Below, piece by piece: positions 1-8,494 of a DNA stretch of 64,000 nucleotides (within the stretch, counting starts at the first letter, position 1; each line of letters opens with the position of its first letter). A program made the translations under genes and the position numbers. This stretch comes from Erysipelothrix sp. (GTDB taxonomy: Bacteria > Bacillota_I > Bacilli_A > Erysipelotrichales > Erysipelotrichaceae): NCBI GenBank assembly GCA_012512595.1, contig JAAZDW010000010.1, positions 1-64,000 of the forward strand, in the 5' to 3' direction. Below the pieces are notes generated by a model. That model had not been told where the DNA came from. It did not search any database and saw only the letters and a list, made by a program, of their open reading frames with translations.

Positions 1-118
1 CAGTTGTTGGATCTTTCTTAATAACTTCAGCGATCGTAGCTAACTTAATATCTTTTGTAAGTAGCTCTTCAATAAATTCCCTATCTTCAATTGTTAAATG
101 TTTATATTTCTTGTTCAT
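1..118 (-). CDS. IS30-family transposase, N-terminal HTH part (truncated by window edge)
   Basis: Reverse-strand translation from ATG at 118: MNKKYKHLTIEDREFIEELLTKDIKLATIAEVIKKDPTT, typical IS30-like HTH_38 N-terminus; runs off the window. Confidence 0.7.
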   Translation of the reverse strand, partial: MNKKYKHLTIEDREFIEELLTKDIKLATIAEVIKKDPTT

Positions 119-456
119 AAAATTATCGTCCTATATAATAAATGACAAGAAAGCACTCTTAATCATTATAACCGGAAGTTAGTCTTGCAAAAAATAAACT
201 TTTAACCAAAAAGCGGAAGTTAGTATTTCAATTAACTAAAAAGTAAAAAAAACAGACTAAGTTTGTTAAAATATAAAATTTGTGATACAAAGAATATTGG
301 AATTTTTAAAGTTTTTGTCGGTTGATAACTTATAAATGTTTATTAATTTTAAAATATAATATTAGTTCAAGCGCTATTTTTAAAGAAAGCTCTATTTTAG
401 ATTTCTTTGGTTGAATAGTGAGTATAAAAGTTATAATATAGACCAAGGTGGTAGGG

Positions 457-753
457 ATGAACAATTCAATAATAAAAAATGATAAAAAAATTGCGTTTGC
501 AATTGCATTAAAATATAATCAATTAAAGAGGGAGTCTTTAGAAAACTTAGAAGTAAAACAGTTTGTAAATTATTTATTTAAATTCAAATGGAAAAAAGAG
601 GCGCCAGAAAATATTTCAGCTGCAGTTGTTGAAATAATGCAAGCTAAAGCCGAACATATAGTTACTTATTTATCAAATGATGCTGTAGTTGAATCAAAAC
701 ATAAAAACTTATCTGATTACAAGGATCTGTTTCGTCAGGAAGTGGCCAAGTGA
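457..753 (+). CDS. ComN-like post-transcriptional regulator family protein
   Basis: Small protein with 'FVNYLFKFKWKKEAPENISAAVVEIMQAKAEHIVTYL', resembling the ComN/YrzD pattern; directly upstream of recJ, as comN is near recJ in Bacillus. ATG at 457 preferred over GTG 448 (AAGGTGG RBS). Confidence 0.55.
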   Translation: MNNSIIKNDKKIAFAIALKYNQLKRESLENLEVKQFVNYLFKFKWKKEAPENISAAVVEIMQAKAEHIVTYLSNDAVVESKHKNLSDYKDLFRQEVAK

Positions 754-2333
754 AAGATATAAGTAAATTTTTTATTGAAAACAATGTTTCAAAGTTGGTA
801 GAAGATGTTTTAATGTCACAAGAGTTAACTTTTGAACAAATTGAACAAATCATTAAAGATAAAAAATATCCTTTTGAGAGTAAAGATTTAGAAAATATTA
901 TTGATAGAATTTTAATGGCCAAGGCCAAAGGGGAAAAGGTAGTCATTGTTGGTGATTATGATGCAGATGGGATTATGGCAACAACAATACTAGTTAAAGC
1001 TCTTAAAGCTTTTGGTGTAGAAACGGGTTTTTACATTCCAGATCGACTAAAAGAGGGTTATGGTATAAATAAAGCAATAGTTTCAATGGTTAGTGAAAAA
1101 GGTTATTCATTAATTATTACGGTTGATAATGGTGTAGTTGCTTATGAAGCCTTAGATTTTGCAAAAAGCTTAGGTATTGATGTCATTGTCACTGATCACC
1201 ATACAATTGATAAAGCAGTAAATTATAACTATGATTATATTTTGCACCCTGATTATTTAAGCGTCGGCTACAATGATCTCGCTGGAGCTGGGATTGCTCT
1301 TTTAATTGCTGAAAAACTGTTAAATGGCCAAACAATGGCTGAGTATTATGTTTATGCTATGGTTGCAACTATCGCTGACATGGTTTCAGTTTTTGGTCAC
1401 AACCGCAACATTATTAAAAATGGTTTATATGTATTGAATAAACATGGTAACCAACATATCGAAAAATTAATCCATTACCGCAATGGAATCATTGACCAAC
1501 AAGTAATTTCGTTTCAAGTTGTTCCAAAGCTTAATACAGCAGGACGTTTAGCGGATCGAGTTAATGTCAATAATTTAGTGAGATACTTTCTTTTAGAAGA
1601 TTCAACTGAAATTGAGGCCTTAGCAAAAACAATTACCAGTTTAAATCAAGACCGCATTACAATGACAAGAGATAGCTTTAATAATTCTAATGGAATAGTT
1701 AAGTATGGCAGTTTAAACATTGTTATTGATCCCGAGATTCATGAAGGACTAACAGGCTTAATTGCAGGGCGCCACATGAATAAACTTAATGAGCCGGTAT
1801 TAGTTTTAACAAAAAATAATAACCTCTACAAAGGCAGCGGAAGAAGTCCTAAAGGATATGATATCTTTGCCTTAATAAGTCCGCTCAGAGATTTACTAGA
1901 GTCCTTTGGGGGTCATAAACAAGCCTGTGGTCTAAGCATTGATGAAAATGACTTAGATATATTTTTAGATGCTATTACAGAAGACTCAAAAGATTTAAAA
2001 GTTTTAGAAAACATTGATCCATTTTTAAAATTAGATTTAGATAGTTTAAATTTAGAAGTTTATAATCAATTTCAAAGTTTAGAGCCCTATGGTGTTGACT
2101 TTATCAAGCCATTATTAAAAGTAAAGGTAAAAACAGTTCAAAATCCAAGTATCTTAGCCGAAAAGTTTTTGAAATGGAACATTAGAAGTGGAATTGAAAT
2201 GATTTCATTTGATCGAAATCTTGACTTAGAGATGTATAAAAATATCAAAGAAATTGAAGCTTTTGTTGATTTATCTTTAAACGAATTTAGAGGTCGAAAA
2301 ACCATTAATCTGATTATCCAAGAGTTTATTTAA
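750..2333 (+). CDS. recJ: Single-stranded-DNA-specific exonuclease RecJ (DHH/DHHA1)
   Basis: VIVGDYDADGIMATTIL, VTDHHT, GAGIALLIAEKL and GSGRSPKGYDIF motifs; GTGA overlap with previous CDS. Confidence 0.9.
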   Translation: MKDISKFFIENNVSKLVEDVLMSQELTFEQIEQIIKDKKYPFESKDLENIIDRILMAKAKGEKVVIVGDYDADGIMATTILVKALKAFGVETGFYIPDRLKEGYGINKAIVSMVSEKGYSLIITVDNGVVAYEALDFAKSLGIDVIVTDHHTIDKAVNYNYDYILHPDYLSVGYNDLAGAGIALLIAEKLLNGQTMAEYYVYAMVATIADMVSVFGHNRNIIKNGLYVLNKHGNQHIEKLIHYRNGIIDQQVISFQVVPKLNTAGRLADRVNVNNLVRYFLLEDSTEIEALAKTITSLNQDRITMTRDSFNNSNGIVKYGSLNIVIDPEIHEGLTGLIAGRHMNKLNEPVLVLTKNNNLYKGSGRSPKGYDIFALISPLRDLLESFGGHKQACGLSIDENDLDIFLDAITEDSKDLKVLENIDPFLKLDLDSLNLEVYNQFQSLEPYGVDFIKPLLKVKVKTVQNPSILAEKFLKWNIRSGIEMISFDRNLDLEMYKNIKEIEAFVDLSLNEFRGRKTINLIIQEFI

Positions 2334-2467
2334 AAATATTTATTAATGTAATTAGTGTTGATTAAGATTATTAGCCCAGATTATAATAGTTTAGGACTTA
2401 TTATTCCCAATTTCACAACACTTATAGTTATATTCTTGCAAATATAGGTCAATATGGTAAAATATAC

Positions 2468-2586
2468 TTGTCTGGCAACATAATAGCTGGACAGCGCAGG
2501 AGAGACATTTATATTTAACTATATAAATGGCGCAAAAAGATGGTAGAAGATGAAGAGACGAAAAAGAGTGGGAACACTCTTTTTTG
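2468..2586 (+). ncRNA. Candidate stand-alone structured RNA (own promoter and terminator)
   Basis: TTGCAA-N16-TAAAAT promoter with extended TG (2436-2463); hairpin UUGUCUGGC/GCUGGACAG; GCGC/GCGC stem enclosing ATTTATAT/ATATAAAT hairpin; terminator AAAGAGTG-GGAA-CACTCTTTTTT. A separate extended -10 (TGGTATAAT, 2605-2613) serves the next gene. Confidence 0.5.
2561..2586 (+). terminator. Intrinsic terminator
   Basis: AAAGAGTG GGAA CACTCTTTTTT. Confidence 0.8.
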
Positions 2587-2638
2587 TTGGTCAATTTGAA
2601 AGTATGGTATAATTATAAAACGGCACAGAGGTGAGAAG

Positions 2639-3817
2639 ATGCATAAAAAACTAACTGCAAAATTTGTTGAAAATCATCAAAAAATAGAAGATGATAAAGT
2701 AAGAAATGATTATGGAATATTTACAGCCTTAGTTGGAATTATCTCTAATCTAATTTTATTTTTAATTAAAATTACGCTTGGATTATTAATTAATAGTATA
2801 TCGATATTAGCCGATAGTTTAAATAACTTAGTTGATTCTATTTCATCAATTATAACCTTAGTTGGATTTAAGTTATCTGCCAAGCCGGCTGACAAGGATC
2901 ATCCTTTTGGCCATGCTCGTTATGAGAGTATCAGCGGCCTTTTTGTTGGGATTATTGTTGTTTATGTTGGCTTTGAATTTATTAAAGCGTCTATTTCCAA
3001 AGTTTTTAATCCAACACCAGTCCAACTAACAACACCAATGTTATTATTGCTGTTTTTTACTGTGTTAATTAAGTTGTGGCAGTATAGTTTCAATAATTTC
3101 ATTGGCAAAAAGATTAAGTCCAATGTCATTTTAGCAACAGCGGTCGATAGCCGCAATGATAGTTTGATTACACTTTTAGTTTTGCTTGGAGTAATCTTTG
3201 AATATTTGTTTAAACTTCAAGTTGATGGTTATGTCGGTTTGGCCTTAGCAATATTTATTATAGTGTCAGGAATTACAATGCTAAGGGAAACAGTTTATGA
3301 CCTTTTGGGGCGGCGACCATCAAATGAAAAAATTAAGGCAATTGAAGATCTACTTTCAACATATACTAATATTTTAGGCTTCCATGATTTAATTATTCAC
3401 CAATATGGCTATAATCAATACTTTGCAACAGTGCATATAGAAGTAGATGCTAATCTCGACCTTTTAGAAGCACATGATATTATAAATGAAATTGAAAACG
3501 ACTTTTTAGAGAAACTAATTATTAATATGGTAATTCACCTTGACCCAGTTGTCTTAGATGATCCGATTAACAATGCTTACTGGAAAGCGATTAATAAAAT
3601 TGTTAAGGAATATGATTCAGCATACTCACTTCATGATTTTAGGTTAATAAAACACCATAATCATAATGTTATCTTTTTTGACTTAGTTGTTGACCAAAAA
3701 GAAGATCGCCGTGATGAAATAATATTGAAAGAACTTAAGGCAAAGATTAATGAAGTTTATGTGAATGATAAAATAGAAATAGTAATTGATCGAAATTACT
3801 TAAGTGCAAGGAGATAG
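2639..3817 (+). CDS. Cation diffusion facilitator (CDF) family transporter
   Basis: SILADSLNNLVDSISSIITLVG, DHPFGHARYESI and AVDSRNDSLITL motifs with C-terminal cytoplasmic domain. Confidence 0.88.
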   Translation: MHKKLTAKFVENHQKIEDDKVRNDYGIFTALVGIISNLILFLIKITLGLLINSISILADSLNNLVDSISSIITLVGFKLSAKPADKDHPFGHARYESISGLFVGIIVVYVGFEFIKASISKVFNPTPVQLTTPMLLLLFFTVLIKLWQYSFNNFIGKKIKSNVILATAVDSRNDSLITLLVLLGVIFEYLFKLQVDGYVGLALAIFIIVSGITMLRETVYDLLGRRPSNEKIKAIEDLLSTYTNILGFHDLIIHQYGYNQYFATVHIEVDANLDLLEAHDIINEIENDFLEKLIINMVIHLDPVVLDDPINNAYWKAINKIVKEYDSAYSLHDFRLIKHHNHNVIFFDLVVDQKEDRRDEIILKELKAKINEVYVNDKIEIVIDRNYLSARR

Positions 3818-3822
3818 TTAAA

Positions 3823-4347
3823 TTGAAATCACCAATAAAAAGAATGACAAATATCGCGGCAATTGCGACAATATATATTGTTGTCAGCTTAGTCTTAAAT
3901 GTATTATCCTTTGGACCAGTCCAAATAAGAATTGCAGAAGTTTTAATCATTGCCGCAATTTTTAGTAAAGATGGAATTTATGGGGTTACCTTAGGATGTT
4001 TTTTAACAAATTTAATTGGTACAACCATGGGTTTTAGCCCCTTGGGTATTGTTGATGTTGTCGGTGGGACACTTTTGACCCTAATTTCAGCAATTATGGC
4101 CTATTATTTTAGAGAAGTAAAATATGGCAAACACCAAATTCCGCTGCTTTCATTGTTTATGCCAGTATTATTTAATATGTTTGGACTGCCTTTTATTTTT
4201 GCTTATGTCTTACATAACGGATTTTTTATCCAATTATATTTATCTGAGGTTTTATTTGTTTTTATCGGCCAATTTTTAGCTTGTGTAGTTTTAGGCTCTT
4301 TTGTTTATAAAGAACTTTACAGCCAATTACGCTACTATTTAACTTAA
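3823..4347 (+). CDS. queT: QueT-type ECF transporter S component (putative queuosine precursor uptake)
   Basis: Membrane protein with VQIRIAEVLIIAAIFSKDGIYGVTLGCFLTNLIG, characteristic of the QueT family. Confidence 0.75.
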   Translation: MKSPIKRMTNIAAIATIYIVVSLVLNVLSFGPVQIRIAEVLIIAAIFSKDGIYGVTLGCFLTNLIGTTMGFSPLGIVDVVGGTLLTLISAIMAYYFREVKYGKHQIPLLSLFMPVLFNMFGLPFIFAYVLHNGFFIQLYLSEVLFVFIGQFLACVVLGSFVYKELYSQLRYYLT

Positions 4348-4413
4348 TTTTACAAACAATATTAAAATCAATTTTATAAGTATATAAAATCTAATAATTT
4401 TAACTAAATAAAC

Positions 4414-4444
4414 AAACTAAGTCTAAATGATCTTAGTTTTTTTT
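4414..4444 (+). terminator. Intrinsic terminator after queT
   Basis: AAACTAAG-N10-CTTAGTTTTTTTT. Confidence 0.75.
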
Positions 4445-4523
4445 AATTTTTTGTAAAAAACCCTTGAAATTCACAAATAAATCATAAAAACTTACTTTAT
4501 TTTGCTAACTTTGTTAAAAGGGC

Positions 4524-4552
4524 TTGATTTTAAACAATGAATGCGCTATCAT
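4524..4552 (+). promoter_or_regulatory. Sigma-A-type promoter of the thiolase/Liv cluster
   Basis: TTGATT (4524-4529) - 17 nt - TATCAT (4547-4552). Confidence 0.5.
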
Positions 4553-4555
4553 TTG
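4538..4555. promoter_or_regulatory. FadR-box-like inverted repeat (candidate TetR operator 1)
   Basis: TGAATGCGCTATCATTTG; arms and spacing resemble the B. subtilis FadR box TGAATG-N6-CATTCA; overlaps the -10. Confidence 0.45.
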
Positions 4556-4565
4556 AGTATAAAGG

Positions 4566-4579
4566 TGAATGGTCATTCA
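4566..4579. promoter_or_regulatory. Inverted repeat TGAATG-GT-CATTCA (candidate TetR operator 2)
   Basis: Perfect 6-bp arms, just downstream of the predicted transcription start. Confidence 0.5.
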
Positions 4580-4629
4580 GGTCTCATGTTTGAACTCACC
4601 TTGGACGTATTGAAAAAAGGAGGATATAT

Positions 4630-5847
4630 ATGTCAGAAGTATTTATTGTAGGTGCTAAAAGAACTGCTATTGGTAGTTTTCTAGGTACGCTTAAAGATGT
4701 AAAAGCAAGTGACTTAGCCAGTAGTGTTATGAAGCAAATTATTGACGATACTAAGATTGACACAAAAGATTTAGATGAGGTCATTTTAGGACAAGTATTA
4801 CCAGCAGGACAAGGACAAGGACCGGCGCGTCAAGCGTCAATTAATGCGGGGATTGAAGACATTATACCTGCATACTCTTTGAATATGGTATGTGGTAGTG
4901 GAATGAAATCAGTAATGAATGGTTATGTTGGTATTAAAGCAGGCCTAAATCACTTAGTAATGGCTGGTGGAATGGAATCAATGAGTCAATCACCATTCTT
5001 ATTACCATACACATTACGTTTAGGTAAAAAGATGGGTGGATTTGAAACAGAAGACCATATGTTAAAAGATGCTTTAATGGATGCCTTTGATGATGTACAT
5101 ATGGGAATTACAGCTGAGAATATTGTTGAAAAGTATGAGATATCACGTGAAAGACAAGACAAATTCGCAATGTTATCACAAACTAAAGCAGTTAAAGCTG
5201 TTGATGAAGGTAAATTTAAAGATGAAATTGTACCAGTTACTATTAAAACGAGAAAAGGCGATGTAGTCTTTGACTTAGATGAGTATCCAAATCGAACAAC
5301 CGATTTTGAAAAATTATCTGGTTTAAGACCAGCGTTTAAAAGAGATGGAAGCGTAAGTGCTGGAAACTCATCTGGCTTAAATGATGGCGCAAGTGTTGTT
5401 TTATTAGCTGATCAGACAATGTTAGATAAATATGATTTAAAACCACTAGTTCGTATAGTTGGTGTTGGACAAGGTGGAGTAAATCCAAAAGTTATGAGAC
5501 TTGGACCAAGTGTCGCAATTAAAAATGCTTTGGACAGCGTCGAAATGGATTTAAAAGAAATGGACTTATTAGAACTTAATGAGGCTTTCTCTGCTCAAGG
5601 ATTAGGTGTTTACCACGAACTAGCTGAACTTTATGATGTAAATGAAGATTGGTTTACTGAAAGAACTAACTTAAATGGTGGCGCAATTGCTTTAGGTCAT
5701 CCTTTAGGCGCAAGTGGAAACAGAATTTTAGTTACTTTAATTCACGAATTAATTAAACAAAATAAGCGTTATGGACTAGCTTCACTTTGTATTGGTGGAG
5801 GAATGGGAACAGCAATTATTGTAGAAAATTTAGAAGGAGCAAAATAA
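4630..5847 (+). CDS. Acetyl-CoA acetyltransferase (thiolase)
   Basis: LNMVCGSGMKS, NGGAIALGHPLGASG and LCIGGGMGTA thiolase active-site motifs. Confidence 0.93.
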   Translation: MSEVFIVGAKRTAIGSFLGTLKDVKASDLASSVMKQIIDDTKIDTKDLDEVILGQVLPAGQGQGPARQASINAGIEDIIPAYSLNMVCGSGMKSVMNGYVGIKAGLNHLVMAGGMESMSQSPFLLPYTLRLGKKMGGFETEDHMLKDALMDAFDDVHMGITAENIVEKYEISRERQDKFAMLSQTKAVKAVDEGKFKDEIVPVTIKTRKGDVVFDLDEYPNRTTDFEKLSGLRPAFKRDGSVSAGNSSGLNDGASVVLLADQTMLDKYDLKPLVRIVGVGQGGVNPKVMRLGPSVAIKNALDSVEMDLKEMDLLELNEAFSAQGLGVYHELAELYDVNEDWFTERTNLNGGAIALGHPLGASGNRILVTLIHELIKQNKRYGLASLCIGGGMGTAIIVENLEGAK

Positions 5848-6566
5848 TGAGATTAAAAGGTAAAGTTGCCGTAGTTACTGGCGGAGCAAAAGGTTTAGGA
5901 AAAGCAATGGCACTATTATTTGCAAAAGAAGGCGCAACAGTAATCACTGCCGATAGAACTCCAAAAGAATATGAACAAGAAGGCGTTTTTGGAAAAATTT
6001 TAGATGTAACAGATGTCGAAGGCTGCGAAGTTTTCTTTAATGAAGTTGTAGAAGAATTTGGTAAAATCGATATCTTAGTTAATAATGCAGGAGTTACAGC
6101 AGATGCCTTAACACGTAAAATGACAGAAGAACAATGGGATCGCGTAATTGATATTAATCTTAAAGGTGTCTTTAACTTAACACGTCATGTTGGTCCACAC
6201 ATGCAAGCTAATAACTATGGTTCAATCATTAATATTTCATCAGTTGTTGGAACCTTTGGAAATATTGGTCAAGCAAACTATGCAGCTACTAAAGCTGGAT
6301 TGATTGGATTAACCAAAACTTGGGCAAAAGAATTTTCAATGAGAGGCGCAAATGTTCGTGTTAATGCAATCTCACCAGGTTATACTATGACTAGTATTTT
6401 AGAAACAGTTCCACAAGAATTATTAGACAAATTTGCTGCACTAACAATGTTAAACCGTCTTGCACAACCTGAAGAAATTGCAACGGTTGCACTATTTTTA
6501 GCAAGTGAAGATGCTTCATATGTTACTGGCCAAAATATTGGTGTCGATGGTGGAATGAGGTTATAA
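5847..6566 (+). CDS. SDR-family oxidoreductase (FabG/PhaB-like 3-oxoacyl reductase)
   Basis: VTGGAKGLGKAMA, NNAGVT, INISSVVG...YAATKAG and GQNIGVDGGMRL motifs; start corrected to ATG 5847 overlapping the upstream stop. Confidence 0.9.
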   Translation: MRLKGKVAVVTGGAKGLGKAMALLFAKEGATVITADRTPKEYEQEGVFGKILDVTDVEGCEVFFNEVVEEFGKIDILVNNAGVTADALTRKMTEEQWDRVIDINLKGVFNLTRHVGPHMQANNYGSIINISSVVGTFGNIGQANYAATKAGLIGLTKTWAKEFSMRGANVRVNAISPGYTMTSILETVPQELLDKFAALTMLNRLAQPEEIATVALFLASEDASYVTGQNIGVDGGMRL

Positions 6567-6568
6567 TA

Positions 6569-7450
6569 ATGAAACATTATCCAGTATATTATCAAGAAAT
6601 ATCAAATGGAGAAACAATAGCTTACCGTAAGGCAGGTAGTGGGGATCAAACCCTACTCCTGTTACACGGAAATATGAGTTCTTCGGTATTTTGGCAAACA
6701 ACAATGGAACATATAGAGTCAGAGATCCAAATAATTGCTCCAGATCTTAGAGGTTTTGGAGATAGTACCTATGTTTCTACTTTTGATTCCTTATTAGAGT
6801 TGGCCCTGGATATAGAAGACTTATTAAAACATTTAAAAATAGATGAATTTATTGTTCTTGGCTGGTCAACTGGTGGGGGAGTAGCTTTAGAACTTGCGGC
6901 TTTGTTAAAAAAACAAGTGAAAAAAGTTATATTACTAGACAGTGTCGGCGTTAATGGCTTTACAATGTACAAAAAGGATGAAAAAGGCCAAATGCTTTTT
7001 GATCAATTGTTAACTGAAAAAGCTGATATAGCAAAAGATCCTGTTCAAGTATTACCAGTATTAAATGCATATGCGACAAAAGATAAAGCAATGCTTCAAA
7101 TGATTTGGAATGCAACAATTTATTCAAAAAAGCAGCCAGACGAAGCTGAATATGATGCTTATTTAAATGCTATGTTAAAACAAAGAAACTTAGTCGATAT
7201 CGATTATAGTTTAGTACATTATGCAATGCGTAAAGATGGAAAAAAAGTAGAGCGTTTTACAGAAATAACTGCTCCAGTAGTAGTAATGCATGGAACAGAT
7301 GATAATATCGTGCCTTATCAAGAGGCATTAGATATGCAAGCATATTTTAAAGACCAAGCCAAACTTGTTACATTTGAAGATGTTGGACATTCTGTGATGA
7401 CTGACGCATTTGAACTATGGCTTGAAGAATTAAGAAAAACAATTTTTTAG
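6569..7450 (+). CDS. Alpha/beta hydrolase (PhaZ-like lipase box GWSTGG)
   Basis: LLLLHGNMSS, GWSTGGG nucleophile elbow, DDNIVP acid, VGHSVM histidine. Confidence 0.85.
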   Translation: MKHYPVYYQEISNGETIAYRKAGSGDQTLLLLHGNMSSSVFWQTTMEHIESEIQIIAPDLRGFGDSTYVSTFDSLLELALDIEDLLKHLKIDEFIVLGWSTGGGVALELAALLKKQVKKVILLDSVGVNGFTMYKKDEKGQMLFDQLLTEKADIAKDPVQVLPVLNAYATKDKAMLQMIWNATIYSKKQPDEAEYDAYLNAMLKQRNLVDIDYSLVHYAMRKDGKKVERFTEITAPVVVMHGTDDNIVPYQEALDMQAYFKDQAKLVTFEDVGHSVMTDAFELWLEELRKTIF

Positions 7451-7459
7451 GAGGTAATT

Positions 7460-8494
7460 ATGAAAGAATCTGTGAATGTGGGAATTGTCGGATTAGGTAT
7501 TTATTTACCGGAAACCACAATGAGCGCAAAAGAGATTGCAGATAAAACCAATGGCGTTTGGACTGAGCAAAACATCATCGACAAACTGGGTATTAAAGAA
7601 AAATATATACCTGGAAAAGATGATGGAACTCAAGAAATGGGCGCTTTGGCTGCACTTGATTTATTAAAAAACACAGGCGTGGATCCTTTGGATATAGATG
7701 TAATATTAGATATGGGTGAAGAGTGGAAAGAATATCCGCTTACAACTTCAGCTCTATATGTACAAGATCGTATTGGAGCTTTAAATGCCTGGGGAATAGA
7801 TGTTCAAAATCGTTGCTGTACAACTGTTACCGCAATGAAAATGGCGAAAGATATGTTAATAGCGGATGATGACATCCACAACATTTTAATTGTTGGTGGC
7901 TATCGTAATGGTGACTTTGTCGACTATGCTGATAGAAATATGTCAATGATGTTTAATTTAAGTGCTGGTGGGGGGGCCATCTTGCTTAGAAAAAACCATA
8001 ACGAAAATCTATTGTTAGGAAAAGGGTTACTATCAGATGGATCATTAGCGAGAACCGCTGGTGTTGAAATTGGTGGTACCATAAATCCAATTACAAAAGA
8101 CAATCTTGATGAGGCTTATTCTTCATTACGTTTAATGGATGCAGATAAAATGAAGGCTAGACTAAATGAAGTAAGTCATAGTAACTGGCTAAAATGTATT
8201 GATATGGCATTAGAGCGCTCAGGTAATATGAAGGTAGAAGATATTGACTATTTAAATATTTTACACATTAAACGCTCTGGTCACTTAGGAATGTTAAAGG
8301 ATCTTGGTCTAAGTGAAGATCAAAGTGTATATTTAGAAGATTATGGCCACTTAGGTCAAATTGATCAAATATTATCTTTAAAATTAGGTTTAGAATCAGG
8401 AAAAATTAAAGATGGTTCAAACGTTTGTGTGATTGCAGCTGGAATTGGTTATGTTTGGGCGGCTGATATCATACAATGGGGGCCGGCTAAATGA
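7460..8494 (+). CDS. 3-oxoacyl-ACP synthase III (KASIII)-like thiolase-fold enzyme, divergent active site
   Basis: IVGLGIYLPETTMS N-terminus, candidate nucleophile Cys in QNRCCTTVTAMK, C-terminal GSNVCVIAAGIGYVWAADIIQW resembling FabH. Confidence 0.8.
   Translation: MKESVNVGIVGLGIYLPETTMSAKEIADKTNGVWTEQNIIDKLGIKEKYIPGKDDGTQEMGALAALDLLKNTGVDPLDIDVILDMGEEWKEYPLTTSALYVQDRIGALNAWGIDVQNRCCTTVTAMKMAKDMLIADDDIHNILIVGGYRNGDFVDYADRNMSMMFNLSAGGGAILLRKNHNENLLLGKGLLSDGSLARTAGVEIGGTINPITKDNLDEAYSSLRLMDADKMKARLNEVSHSNWLKCIDMALERSGNMKVEDIDYLNILHIKRSGHLGMLKDLGLSEDQSVYLEDYGHLGQIDQILSLKLGLESGKIKDGSNVCVIAAGIGYVWAADIIQWGPAK

Noticed and set aside
2494-2560. Glycine riboswitch suspected from GCGCAGGAGAGAC
   Set aside because: The conserved CGAAGGGGCAA-like and CUCUCAGGCAAAA segments of the glycine aptamer are absent, and the downstream gene is a CDF exporter with its own promoter.
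2391-2594. 67-aa reverse-strand ORF containing several Cys
   Set aside because: Covers the candidate ncRNA and its terminator; no RBS, composition unlike a protein.
3747-3950. 67-aa reverse ORF at the CDF/queT junction
   Set aside because: Antisense to both genes, no supporting motif.
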